Below, piece after piece: positions 9,714 to 18,851 of a stretch of DNA of 64,000 nt. A program made the position numbers and the translations under genes. The notes beneath the pieces were generated by a model that made no database searches, was not told the DNA's origin, and worked only from the letters and a program-made list of their open reading frames with translations. Each line of letters begins with the position of its first letter. Within the stretch, counting starts at the first letter, position 1. The stretch comes from Colwellia psychrerythraea 34H (GTDB taxonomy: Bacteria; Pseudomonadota; Gammaproteobacteria; Enterobacterales; Alteromonadaceae), in the NCBI RefSeq assembly GCF_000012325.1, contig NC_003910.7, forward strand, positions 186,001-250,000. Reading direction: 5' to 3'.

Positions 9714-12700
9714 ATGAGCAACCATCGGGATAAATTCTACATAACTTGGGAAGAAGCCTCTAAAGCAACCATCGTTTTGGATTGTGCTTATAAAAAAGAC
9801 TACCTTGAAAAGTATAAAAGCGATCCCAAATTACCATCCAACCCTCAAAGAAGTTATCCTGAGTTCAAAGAGAAAGGGGGATGGTCTGCTTATTTAAGTA
9901 CAGGTGATAAATTCTACAGAACGTGGGCAGAAGCCTCTAAAGCAGCCATTGCTTTGGGTTTCAATCGCTCCGGTCATTACTTCAACGGATATAAAAAAGA
10001 CCCTAAATTGCACTCAGACCCATCCGTTCACTACCCCGACTTCTATAAAAAAGGTGGTTGGGCTGGCTTTTTGGGGAATCCAGTGCCTACTCCAAAACAC
10101 GAAACTTGGGAAGAAGCTTCTGCTGCGGCTATAAAGTTAGGCATAACAAACACTCATGAGTACAAAGCGTTATATAAAAAAGACCCCCTACTGCCATCAG
10201 ACCCTCAACGGAGCTATCAAGATGTATGGGATAAAAACGGGGGGTGGTCAGGCTTCTTTGGTAGGCAATTGGGCTCTATTGACACAAGTAAGATGCTCAA
10301 GGTGCTAGAAATAATCGATATAGAAGGCTATGCGGAAATAGACCATGTGAAGCTGCCGAAAGACCCGCTAAAAACATACGATTTGGAAACGTTTGAAGAA
10401 CTATTGACGCTTAAAGTGTATGACTTGGCGCAAGTCAAAGCCTACTGCGAACGAAAAGGGTTCCAAGAGGTGGCTGAGTATAGAAAAGCTTCCAGTGACC
10501 AGCAGCACTTAAACAACGCCACACCTATAGGTATCAAAGGGTATGTTTCGGGCAAATCTATCATCAGTAAACTTACTAACTTTGAGCGAGCAACAAAAGA
10601 ACACCCCGACTACTCCCAGTGGTTTGACATGGCTATTAAATTTGCACTTTTGGGTAAAAACATCCGAAAAAAGAAGGTGATACTCTTTAATTTTGTTATG
10701 GAATACTTAGTCGATTTGGAGCAACCGACACAGCCAGCAGCTTTCTTCGCAAGGAAGCATGCACCGCCACTTTTAACCAGTTTTATGGAAAAGCAGCCTA
10801 AGTTTGCACAATCTATAACTGGAATCAATATATTGAAGGACTTCATTGAAGACACATTTCATAGATGTTGCCAAGATGAAGACGATGATGGGATATCCGT
10901 GGTATTGCCAGGGTTTATTAACAAATGGTCTCGAATAATATCAACTGTTGAGCCAGTTAAGATAGACAGGCCGGATAAATCCGAAAAGTGGCCGTTAGCG
11001 ATGAATTATATAGATCGTGCGGCTAAATTTCTCGTCCCTGACAGCGCCAAAACATTCCAAGATGTGATGCAACTGGAATGTGACTGGTTCATCGTCGATG
11101 AATCCATCATCGATAAGGATGATCTCAATTGCGTTTGGCGAACCAAGATGATCAACTCCGGATATGGCAAGAAAATGAGATATCAAATGTGGTCACCCGT
11201 TAGAACTCTTGCGTTGTTTGTACTCTTTAGTATGCCGCTCAGAGGCCAGCAGATTTGTTGGCTCGATTCTGGCGAAGCAGATACGGAAATTCCGATTATA
11301 AACGCACAAGACGAGGTCGTATGGGTTAAAAACGACCATCACCTTATCAACGACGTCAATAAACGCACTGAAAGACAGGGTTTCTTGAGGCGCTTTAAGG
11401 ATGCGAAGAAGACAACCGTAACCAACGACAAGGGTATCGAAGAAACTCGGCGTGAGGATATTATCGGCTCTTACATCACAACCAATAAAACCAGTAAGGA
11501 TGGAAAAGGCTATGAAGTGGCATATATGCCTATCCACCTCATTAAATGGATGATTAGATTGCGAGAGTGGCAATCAAAATATAACCCCATCGATAAATTA
11601 ACCTCTTGGGAATCGGTAGCACTAATAAACGAAAAGAATAATAAAATACTGAAGGCAATGAAATCACAGGCGTTTTTATTCAGAGACCCAGACACATTGC
11701 ACGCAGAAGATAAATGCCAACCTATTGGTCGAGATAAAGCTATGTCCAATACTTTTTCCTGGGTGTTATACCAAATACAGGATAAAGATATTCCGTTGGC
11801 ATATCTTCCAGAAGGAAAAAGTGATTGTCAAATGAATAATTACAAGAGTGATTTCACGCCACATGGCATGCGTGTTTCGTTTATCAGCGCCTATATTCTT
11901 GATGCAAAACTGCCCATCTCAATTGTTGCCGCACTTGTTGGGCACGCTTCAATAGTAATGACGATTTATTACACAGTGACCACGAATCAAGATTATTATG
12001 AGATGCTCAGTGCTGGACACCAAGCCGCACTAACGGCAGCTCCTGCAAGGATTGCTGGCCTGATCAAGAATAAACAACTCAAGCTTTCTAGTAGTGACTT
12101 TTTCGATTCAAACGGACAGCCCGTTAAACCAATGTATGATAAAGCGCCTTACGCCGCACTCGGGTTTAAAGACTTCGGGATTTGCCCTGTTGCGTGCTCA
12201 AAGTGTCATGAGGGTGGGGATGAAGTCAAACCAGGTTTGAATGTCTTTGGCCCTGTACGCTCTGGCTACCTTGGCCCCTCAAATTGCTTTGTCTGTCGGT
12301 TTTTTATTACTGGCCCTGGTTATATTGGTGGGTTGAAGACTATGCTCGCAGAAGTGGGTTTAGAAGCCAAAGAGTCTGGTAAGCGTATGGAAAAATTTCG
12401 TGAAGAGAGAGAAGAGCTTGAATACTTGCAGTATCGCTCAAGAAAAGATGATTTACCCTTTGAACACGAGGCTAAGTTAAATAATATTTTAACGCTACAT
12501 CAGCAGGAACAGGAAAAGTTTGATGCTTTATCTTATGATGCTTCAACAATTGCGATCATGGGCTATAGATGCAGTAAACTACTTCAAAATCAGTCAGAAA
12601 ACGCTGAGAATAAAGGCCACCAATTAATCCTACAAGAAGGCAACCCTATGCTTGGTGTCAAGATAGATGAAGTTTCTGAGTTCGCTCACATGACAGAAAT

Positions 12701-13034
12701 TTGTCAGAACGCTGAAATTTATGCTTGTGCCAACCCGAGTCGAGCGTTGCCTAAGCGCACGAAAATGCTTGATATGTTCGCATTGAACAATGGATTTTCA
12801 CCTAAAATTTTCCTGTTATCAGATGAAGATCAACTTAAGGTGGGCAACCAAATAACCAGCATCATGTTGAATCGGCTCAACGGCTCATGGGATGATGCAG
12901 AAAGGTTGATGGATGGCACCGTAACGCTGAAGGATTTAGGACTTTCCGGAAAGGAAATAATGGAGCCAGTTACCTTAGCTTTGAACCATTGGACTCCCGA
13001 AGCACAGGTTCGAATTGAGGTGATTAATGTATAA
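9714..13034 (+). CDS. gmtZ: Large tyrosine integrase with N-terminal repeats, GmtZ-like
   Basis: A 1106-residue protein. Three N-terminal repeats (about 5-62, 64-124, 127-184) each read TWEEAS.AAI.LG ... DP.LPSDP...Y and end in GGW..FLG. They match the integrase repeat family (INT_rpt) described on Vibrio integrases. The catalytic core has R510 (MPLRGQQICW), H717-G-M-R720, H744 (VGHAS) and tandem Tyr 752/753, so it looks active. A C-terminal Cys-rich segment (GICPVACSKCHEGG, NCFVCRFF, about 820-870) may bind zinc. It overlaps the next gene by 8 bp. Best match is GmtZ of the Gamma-Mobile-Trio, inferred from layout. Confidence 0.8.
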   Translation: MSNHRDKFYITWEEASKATIVLDCAYKKDYLEKYKSDPKLPSNPQRSYPEFKEKGGWSAYLSTGDKFYRTWAEASKAAIALGFNRSGHYFNGYKKDPKLHSDPSVHYPDFYKKGGWAGFLGNPVPTPKHETWEEASAAAIKLGITNTHEYKALYKKDPLLPSDPQRSYQDVWDKNGGWSGFFGRQLGSIDTSKMLKVLEIIDIEGYAEIDHVKLPKDPLKTYDLETFEELLTLKVYDLAQVKAYCERKGFQEVAEYRKASSDQQHLNNATPIGIKGYVSGKSIISKLTNFERATKEHPDYSQWFDMAIKFALLGKNIRKKKVILFNFVMEYLVDLEQPTQPAAFFARKHAPPLLTSFMEKQPKFAQSITGINILKDFIEDTFHRCCQDEDDDGISVVLPGFINKWSRIISTVEPVKIDRPDKSEKWPLAMNYIDRAAKFLVPDSAKTFQDVMQLECDWFIVDESIIDKDDLNCVWRTKMINSGYGKKMRYQMWSPVRTLALFVLFSMPLRGQQICWLDSGEADTEIPIINAQDEVVWVKNDHHLINDVNKRTERQGFLRRFKDAKKTTVTNDKGIEETRREDIIGSYITTNKTSKDGKGYEVAYMPIHLIKWMIRLREWQSKYNPIDKLTSWESVALINEKNNKILKAMKSQAFLFRDPDTLHAEDKCQPIGRDKAMSNTFSWVLYQIQDKDIPLAYLPEGKSDCQMNNYKSDFTPHGMRVSFISAYILDAKLPISIVAALVGHASIVMTIYYTVTTNQDYYEMLSAGHQAALTAAPARIAGLIKNKQLKLSSSDFFDSNGQPVKPMYDKAPYAALGFKDFGICPVACSKCHEGGDEVKPGLNVFGPVRSGYLGPSNCFVCRFFITGPGYIGGLKTMLAEVGLEAKESGKRMEKFREEREELEYLQYRSRKDDLPFEHEAKLNNILTLHQQEQEKFDALSYDASTIAIMGYRCSKLLQNQSENAENKGHQLILQEGNPMLGVKIDEVSEFAHMTEICQNAEIYACANPSRALPKRTKMLDMFALNNGFSPKIFLLSDEDQLKVGNQITSIMLNRLNGSWDDAERLMDGTVTLKDLGLSGKEIMEPVTLALNHWTPEAQVRIEVINV

Positions 13035-13722
13035 CGAAAAAATAGAGGATGTTATCAATAGTGTAAAGGCCGATGCATCATCGACCATATCGCAAAAAAT
13101 TGATGTGCTTGTTGGAATATGTGAATCACAAATAGAGCGCGGCTCCAGTGATTTTTCAGTGACAATGATCGGCAAGTTATTCAAGAAACAGGGCGGGGTT
13201 GCGGCTCAAGCGATACGTAATAAAACGGGAGCGAAGTACAAAGCGGTTATTAGCGCATTTGAGAAGTATCACGGCATGCAACTAGCCGCGCTCAATAATG
13301 CGCCTAATAGTAACCTCCCCGATTGGGTAGTGAAAATTACTGATAGTAACGCACGCTGGTTAGTTAAAGACTTGATCGAAGAGAACGCACGCCTAACCAG
13401 GACGTTACAGGCACATAAAATACGGGATAAAGAGCATGCACAACTAGTTGATATGAGACCCAAGTTTAATGCTCCTACGCTAGTAACCAAGGCTCTTGAT
13501 GACTTTGAGGTTAAGCTTTTGTCGGAATTCTTTAGCGAGGACAATCTGGAGCAATTAGGTTTGGCTCCTGACGAAAGAGGATGCTTGGTCGACAGCTCGG
13601 AAGGAAAACGGGCAATAACTCCACCTGGATTTATCGATATCATTAATAAATTATGTGGTTACGACAGTCAAGGCAACAGTTTGGCACTGAAAACCTCAGT
13701 AAAAAGGAATAAAAATGGTTGA
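13027..13722 (+). CDS. gmtX: GmtX-like mobile-element protein
   Basis: A 231-residue protein without catalytic motifs. The N-terminal about 75 residues (TISQKIDVLVGICESQIERGSSDFS, then GKLFKKQGGVAAQAIRNKTG) look like a KfrA-type DNA-binding region. A short helical segment near 120-140 (DLIEENARLTRTLQ) could form a coiled coil. It overlaps gmtZ and the next gene by 8 bp each, implying translational coupling. Position directly after the two recombinases identifies it as the third trio member. Its role is unknown; DNA binding or an accessory recombination function is an inference. Confidence 0.7.
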   Translation: MYNEKIEDVINSVKADASSTISQKIDVLVGICESQIERGSSDFSVTMIGKLFKKQGGVAAQAIRNKTGAKYKAVISAFEKYHGMQLAALNNAPNSNLPDWVVKITDSNARWLVKDLIEENARLTRTLQAHKIRDKEHAQLVDMRPKFNAPTLVTKALDDFEVKLLSEFFSEDNLEQLGLAPDERGCLVDSSEGKRAITPPGFIDIINKLCGYDSQGNSLALKTSVKRNKNG

Positions 13723-14194
13723 TAAAAAACTAAATGGAACTCAGCAAGCTAGAAAGGATGAGGCTGAGTTTAAGCACTGGGCTGATGCGTTTGAAACAGA
13801 GATAGACTTAAACCCTGAAAAAGTCGCGGCACGGGTTAAAGCTTTGCTGAATAAGGCCTCTGGCTGCTTACTCAGAAAGAGATTAGCAATAGAAGTAGGG
13901 TTTAAAGACTCTCAGCCATTTTCAAAGAATATCGTCATTAAAGGTCGGTTGACTAACTTGGAAGACAAGCTGCGCCCCAAATTTCTACCCGCTAAAAAGG
14001 ATGTCCTCCCTCAAAAAAAACAACCCAAATGCAATAACCAAGATACTCCTGTAGGAACTATAAGCGATAAAGAAGCAGCGAAACTAACTCAACGCATACT
14101 TGAGCTTGAAAGTGAGAACAGAGCGCTTAAAGGTGACTATGGGCGCTTCAGTGAGGTTGCAGAAGTCTACCGCCGCTTGGGGGATATGAAATAA
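13715..14194 (+). CDS. Small coiled-coil accessory protein of the GMT operon
   Basis: A 159-residue basic protein. The segment AARVKALLNKASGCLLRKRLAIEVGF (about 47-72) resembles the DNA-binding part of the preceding protein. The C-terminal 35 residues (EAAKLTQRILELESENRALKGD) form a clear leucine-rich coiled coil. It starts 8 bp inside gmtX and its stop overlaps the helicase start by one base (taATGa), so it belongs to the same operon. No family recognised. A regulatory or scaffold role alongside the recombinases is a guess. Confidence 0.65.
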   Translation: MVDKKLNGTQQARKDEAEFKHWADAFETEIDLNPEKVAARVKALLNKASGCLLRKRLAIEVGFKDSQPFSKNIVIKGRLTNLEDKLRPKFLPAKKDVLPQKKQPKCNNQDTPVGTISDKEAAKLTQRILELESENRALKGDYGRFSEVAEVYRRLGDMK

Positions 14195-16560
14195 TGAACG
14201 CAATACCAAATGTAACCATTAGGGTAACCAAAGTCCTGGCTACCTACAATAGCGGTAAAATGCGCTTCAGCGGAGTGCCCGTTTGTCCCAATACGCATCA
14301 AAAACTCAGTAAACGTGACTTTTACCTCATAACAGCCACACCAGAACAAGCTGTATTTGAACCAGAAATTGGGCAAGTTTGGAAAATTAATGGAGAAGCA
14401 TACACAGAAGAAAAACCAAGTTATAAAAAGCATGGAGTAGACCTTTTTCACGAAATAAGAAGAGCAAAACAATGTGTTTGTGTGTTGCCTAAAACAGAAG
14501 ATGCTTTTATTGCATTCATTAAAGAAATAGCTGCATTCAAAGGAGTGGGGGCAAAGTGGGCTAAAAAGCTATGGACTGAATTTAAGCTTGAAACTCTTAA
14601 ACACATGGAGCATAGACGCGCTGCTACCCTTGAAACTGTTGTAACCCCAAATATTGCGAAATCGCTAATTAATGGCTATTCAAAGTACAGAAATTTAAAA
14701 TACGCAACATGGCTAACGTCTAAAGAAATCCCCATTAAAATTCAAAAGATGATTTTCGAATTCCAGCCGATTTCAAATGAAATAAGAATCCACCAAAGCG
14801 GCTATAAATACGCAATTGACCCTCGCACTATAATTGAAGAAAATCCGTATATTCTAGCTAGCTCTTTTTCCATGGGATTTTTTGACGTTGATAAGTTAGT
14901 GCGCCGAAAGTTTGAACCAAACATACTCTCGGAAGACCCTAGAAGAATGATTGCAGCTGTGAGCGAAGCTATCCGATTATGTGTAAAAGGAGATTATGAA
15001 ACAGGAGGCCATACAACCGTTCCATACAAAAAACTACTGAAAGCATTGACAGAAATTCTACAAGAAACAGAGCAACTTGCTTCGATTGATAAGTCATACA
15101 CCAAGCCATTATTCACGATGGAAGAGCTAGCTATTACTGCGCTCCAGGCACATCAGAAAGATGCTTATGTTATCTACCCTGACGGTCAGTATCAGCTTAC
15201 TCCAACCTACTTAATGGAGAATGTCATTGCGCTGCGCATGCTGAACATGAAGTCACAAATAGTGACCTTTGGTGAAGAAGAAAGTGAGGCATGTAAAAAA
15301 GCATTCGATCTTTCACCTTTCCCATTGCTGTCTAAGCAAAAAGAAGCGGTATTTACCGCTATTGAAAGCAGTATCAGCGCAATCATTGGGGGCGCAGGCA
15401 CAGGTAAAACTACCGTTCTACATGCCGTTTTAACTGCATTTGAGGCGCTTGGGTATGTCTCAGATGCCAGCTTATGCCCAGATAAAACGACGACCAATCA
15501 CAACATAAAAACAATGGCTTTAAGTTGTCGCGCAGCTAAACGTATGCGCGACTGCATCAATAAATCAAGCGATGGTTCTAGGCGAGAGCGACAAATAAGC
15601 GCAACCAGTATTGCCCAATTTATACATCAAACTGTCATTGAAGACGCAGAAGGTAAATACCTTGTAGTCATTGATGAAGCAAGCATGTTGGATGTTGCAA
15701 CAATGTATAACATCATCACAAATATCCACCCAAACGTGCGAATTTTATTAGTTGGAGACCATTATCAATTACCTCCAATTGGTGGTGGAAACGTTTTGGC
15801 AGACGTGGTTAATTCGGGGGTTATCCCTACCGTAGAGCTTGATATTGTCAAACGACAAAAAGGGAACTCGGGAATCCCAGAATATTCTAAATTTGTGCGA
15901 GAAGGGACTGTACCACCTAAATTGTCAAGTGGCGCAGTCTACTTTCATGAGGTTGAGAGCGATTTTATAGCTGACAAATGCGCAAGCTTGTTTGCCCTTT
16001 CGCCCTTGGATAGCATGGTTGTTGGCTCTACCAATGCCGTGGTAAAAGAAGTGAATAAGTTTTGCCAAGACGAGGTAAATCCTGATGGAGAACGCTATGC
16101 AGAAGGTAAACACTCCGATTTCATAAAGATTGTACTTGGGGGGCTACGCCAAGGTGACTCTGTTTTGTTTAAAGAGAACATTTCGCTCGATGTGACGAAC
16201 GGCTCCTTAGGTAAATTAGTCTCAGTCGAATGTAAAAAAGACACTTTTGGCCTTGTGGTAATGGATGATGATGACATTGAAGTTCGCCTAGAAGAAGAAA
16301 TAATGCCAGCACTTATGCTTGGATACAGTATGACCGTTCACAAAGCGCAAGGGTCTCAATTCCCAATTGTCATCATCGCCTTGGCAGGGGGTTATATAGA
16401 TAGATCATGGCTCTACACTGCAATAACTCGTGCCGAATGTGAGCTACACATAGTGAGTACAAAAAAGAAATTACTGACAGCAATTAATAAACCACCAAGT
16501 GCTTTGGGTCGAAGAACAAGGTTAAAAATGTTGCTACAAGAAGGGGCAGATCAAATTTAA
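14194..16560 (+). CDS. RecD2-like superfamily 1 DNA helicase
   Basis: A 788-residue ATPase. The N-terminal region carries a helix-hairpin-helix-like FKGVGAKWAKKLW (about 115-127). The helicase core shows Walker A GGAGTGKTT (about 399), Walker B VIDEASMLD, GDHYQLPPIGGG, and late motifs TVHKAQGSQF and LYTAITRAECEL. These are hallmarks of RecD2/TraA 5'-3' helicases without RecBC partners. As the last gene of the overlapping recombinase operon, it may process single-stranded or replicating island DNA. Direct experimental support for that role is not known to me. Confidence 0.85.
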   Translation: MNAIPNVTIRVTKVLATYNSGKMRFSGVPVCPNTHQKLSKRDFYLITATPEQAVFEPEIGQVWKINGEAYTEEKPSYKKHGVDLFHEIRRAKQCVCVLPKTEDAFIAFIKEIAAFKGVGAKWAKKLWTEFKLETLKHMEHRRAATLETVVTPNIAKSLINGYSKYRNLKYATWLTSKEIPIKIQKMIFEFQPISNEIRIHQSGYKYAIDPRTIIEENPYILASSFSMGFFDVDKLVRRKFEPNILSEDPRRMIAAVSEAIRLCVKGDYETGGHTTVPYKKLLKALTEILQETEQLASIDKSYTKPLFTMEELAITALQAHQKDAYVIYPDGQYQLTPTYLMENVIALRMLNMKSQIVTFGEEESEACKKAFDLSPFPLLSKQKEAVFTAIESSISAIIGGAGTGKTTVLHAVLTAFEALGYVSDASLCPDKTTTNHNIKTMALSCRAAKRMRDCINKSSDGSRRERQISATSIAQFIHQTVIEDAEGKYLVVIDEASMLDVATMYNIITNIHPNVRILLVGDHYQLPPIGGGNVLADVVNSGVIPTVELDIVKRQKGNSGIPEYSKFVREGTVPPKLSSGAVYFHEVESDFIADKCASLFALSPLDSMVVGSTNAVVKEVNKFCQDEVNPDGERYAEGKHSDFIKIVLGGLRQGDSVLFKENISLDVTNGSLGKLVSVECKKDTFGLVVMDDDDIEVRLEEEIMPALMLGYSMTVHKAQGSQFPIVIIALAGGYIDRSWLYTAITRAECELHIVSTKKKLLTAINKPPSALGRRTRLKMLLQEGADQI

Positions 16561-16626
16561 GATTTGATAGTTCAAAACCACCATTTTGATAACAAAATCA
16601 AATTCAAGATTTGATAGATCAAAACA
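16550..16626. promoter_or_regulatory. Two copies of a palindromic operator-like motif
   Basis: ATCAAAT(5 nt)ATTTGATAG, followed by TTCAAAAC or ATCAAAAC, occurs at 16550 and again at 16597, spaced 47 bp. The first copy overlaps the helicase stop codon and the second ends about 22 bp before the next ATG. Two evenly spaced dyads suggest a repressor or partition-protein site controlling the downstream small gene. Confidence 0.5.
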
Positions 16627-16648
16627 CATATTTGAAAAGAGATAAATT

Positions 16649-16888
16649 ATGGAAGTAAAGGAATTAAAAAATGTGTTTGACGCAGGTGGCCTCAAACACG
16701 CTGTCGTGTCCCCAGCCTTTGGAACAAAAGGATATGAGGTTATTTTAACGACAAGCAAGAATCAGAACGTGGTGCTTACTGCCCAACGGTCTGACAACCA
16801 ACCTCGCGTCTTTAAATCGATAGATGCGGCTATATCCGTCACGACAAAAATAGGATTTAGAAGGGTACTCTTTCAGCTACCTAACTAG
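16649..16888 (+). CDS. Small protein resembling ParC-type partition-associated proteins
   Basis: A 79-residue soluble protein beginning MEVKELKNVFDAGGLKHAVV, with a central VVLTAQR segment and a C-terminal PRVFKSIDAAISVTTKIGF. This pattern (AGG...A.V, then LT..R, then FKSLDAA...IGF) resembles short proteins on mobile elements annotated as partition-associated or RepB-like. Its ATG is preceded by AAGAG and by two dyad operators. Probably co-resident with the recombination module rather than a cassette. The function is not established. Confidence 0.55.
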   Translation: MEVKELKNVFDAGGLKHAVVSPAFGTKGYEVILTTSKNQNVVLTAQRSDNQPRVFKSIDAAISVTTKIGFRRVLFQLPN

Positions 16889-17325
16889 ATTGCTTAACCC
16901 CCTAACAAAGCACGTAGCGGCAACAAACTGAGATGTCTATACATGAGGTTTATCGCAAGGCATACCGCTCTAAGATGCACGTAGTGCATGCAGCGAAGCG
17001 GGGATGTTTTTAATGCTAGCAAAACACTCTGTGGATGAACCTGCGTGCGCAGGTGCCCTCCAAAAAACGCCGCCCTCTACCGCGCCCTGCTAAACTTATC
17101 TTTTGTCTTGTGATGTTTATGTCGTATAACCCGAAAATCGATGCTGTACCTCGCTTTTAACTAATAACCCACTTACCTATACTGTACAAAACGGGCTCTA
17201 TTAGCGTTAATTGTTGTTCTCGACAATTAACGCTTTTTCTTCCGTAATTGCCACAGTATAGTCTGACATTTTAATTATAACTATTAGATAGATTCACATT
17301 AGTTTTTGTATACATAAGGTAGACA
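16889..17325. other. Intergenic region with terminator, no gene
   Basis: No convincing ORF. A segment near 16960-17090 is richer in GC than its surroundings and carries short palindromes (GTGCATGCA, CTGCGTGCGCAGG), possibly the remnant of another element. The terminator at 17203-17234 ends the rightward recombination operon. Confidence 0.5.
17203..17240 (+). terminator. Rho-independent terminator of the GMT operon
   Basis: A 12-bp perfect stem, AGCGTTAATTGT pairing with ACAATTAACGCT, has an 8-nt loop and is followed by a T run. It lies downstream of the last rightward gene. Confidence 0.75.
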
Positions 17326-18606
17326 CTAATTTTTCACCTGAACAACATTGTCGAATAACTGTCCATCAACTTGATTTTTAACTATTCCTCTTGATATCAA
17401 TATTTTCATCGATCTACGAACCGCACTATTACTCATATTAAGCTCTGTTGCCACTTTTTTGTGAATACCCTGTGGCCAAGGTTGAAGGGGCAAAGCCTTA
17501 CTAACATTTTCAATGTCATTTTCAGTTAAAGTTGAAGACATATATTCATTACCTTCAGTATATTTTACTTCCCCATTTTCGAGCCTAATGGCAGTGACTT
17601 GTTTGTGACATTTCCCACAATTAACAACACTCCTACTTTTTACTTCAGTATCCAATTCGAAACTAATTTTCTCTCCACAATCGGAACAATGTGTCTCTTT
17701 TTTTTGCTTTACTTTTAAAGTAAGTAAAAAATCATCTTTTGCAGGCACAAAACTGGAAGAAATCAAACTATCACATGAACTACAATGTATTGTTTTAATA
17801 CTATTTTTCATGCTTCTTTGTGAGAATTTCAATTTATTTTCACAGGATGGACACTCTTTAATTATCTCTTCTCTTCTTTTGCGCTTTCCCACAGATATGT
17901 GCGCGCCAGATACTCCAGCCATCAATAAGCGCATATCTTTTTTCATTGTTTCTATTTGTTGCTCTAAACGATCATCTTTATTATCTTCGTCTTTCTTAAG
18001 TGTTAAGCTCTCAAGCCTATAAGTTAATTGATTTAACCGCTCTTCCTTTTCTTCTTGAGCCTCTCTTCGCTCTTCGATTTCTTCATCGATGATTCCGTGC
18101 CAATCACTTAAAGAGGTATCATTAACACTTTTTAACATAGTGAGGCTATGAATCGCACTTTCAATTATTTTCTCCTTACCGATTAATGATTCTGTATCTA
18201 AATCATATTCGGCATCTAATTCAGATTCTAAATAAATCGACAATTTATTTATATTAAGAGACAGATTGTTAACTTTTTCAGCTGCTTTTAATGCAAATGT
18301 CTTAACCTTTTCATTGTGCATCTCTTTAACTTCTTCAATTGCTTTTATGTGCTGTGAATCACCATATATATTTGCTAATAACCAAGATGCAATTATTGAA
18401 AGAAAGGTAAGAAATAAACTGACTATAGAACTTTCTCTACTTGTCAGATCATCTGATGAAATAATAAAAATACAAACAACTACCCCAATGAAAAACCCAA
18501 CAGTCAGAAGTATTTCAAATGTATTTTTTTTTGGTAATGAGAAAAAACCTTCTCTTTCGTCCATTATTAATTCCCTATAAATAAAATTCAGTACACGCTC
18601 ATTCAT
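17326..18606 (-). CDS. Membrane protein with coiled coil, zinc ribbons and winged helix
   Basis: A 426-residue protein of unknown family. Two transmembrane helices lie near 30-52 and 61-80. A long charged helical/coiled-coil segment follows (about 85-225). Three Cys-rich zinc-ribbon-like blocks come next (CPSC/CSSC about 258-282, CSDC about 310, CGKC about 333). A C-terminal winged-helix-like segment (KKVATELNMSNSAVRRSMKILISRGIV) ends the protein. This suggests a membrane sensor that can bind nucleic acid. No attC flanks its 3' end, so it is not an ordinary cassette. Likely island cargo, possibly defensive, but that is inference. Confidence 0.6.
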   Translation of the reverse strand: MNERVLNFIYRELIMDEREGFFSLPKKNTFEILLTVGFFIGVVVCIFIISSDDLTSRESSIVSLFLTFLSIIASWLLANIYGDSQHIKAIEEVKEMHNEKVKTFALKAAEKVNNLSLNINKLSIYLESELDAEYDLDTESLIGKEKIIESAIHSLTMLKSVNDTSLSDWHGIIDEEIEERREAQEEKEERLNQLTYRLESLTLKKDEDNKDDRLEQQIETMKKDMRLLMAGVSGAHISVGKRKRREEIIKECPSCENKLKFSQRSMKNSIKTIHCSSCDSLISSSFVPAKDDFLLTLKVKQKKETHCSDCGEKISFELDTEVKSRSVVNCGKCHKQVTAIRLENGEVKYTEGNEYMSSTLTENDIENVSKALPLQPWPQGIHKKVATELNMSNSAVRRSMKILISRGIVKNQVDGQLFDNVVQVKN

Positions 18607-18679
18607 TTTACATCAATTGTATTGTAAACATTAGTAAATATCGGGCAAAATATTTGAAGTTAATGCCCGCTTTGTTAAG

Positions 18680-18785
18680 GTTTTGTTAGATCGAGATATA
18701 GCTATGTTTGGTTTTGTTAGATCGAGATATAGCTATGTTTCGATCTCATCCTGAATTGCGCGGATAATCCGCGCCTAACAAATAT
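18680..18785. repeat. Double-hairpin palindromic element with a 31-bp tandem duplication
   Basis: The segment GTTTTGTTAGATCGAGATAT... is repeated twice in tandem (31-bp unit, 18681-18742). It continues through a GATCGA/TCGATC hairpin and a perfect GCGCGGAT/ATCCGCGC hairpin to CTAACAAA. The outer ends are inverted repeats (TTTGTTAG/CTAACAAA). It may be an unusual attC-like or REP-like element. No ORF. Confidence 0.5.
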
Positions 18786-18851
18786 CTGTATTCAGACCCT
18801 ATCTCTTAAATATACAAAAAGTGAGATTTATCCTACAAAAACGACCAGTTT

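Noticed and set aside
10610..11749. Minus-strand ORFs inside the large integrase gene
   Set aside because: Shadows of the 1106-residue coding sequence, with no family features.
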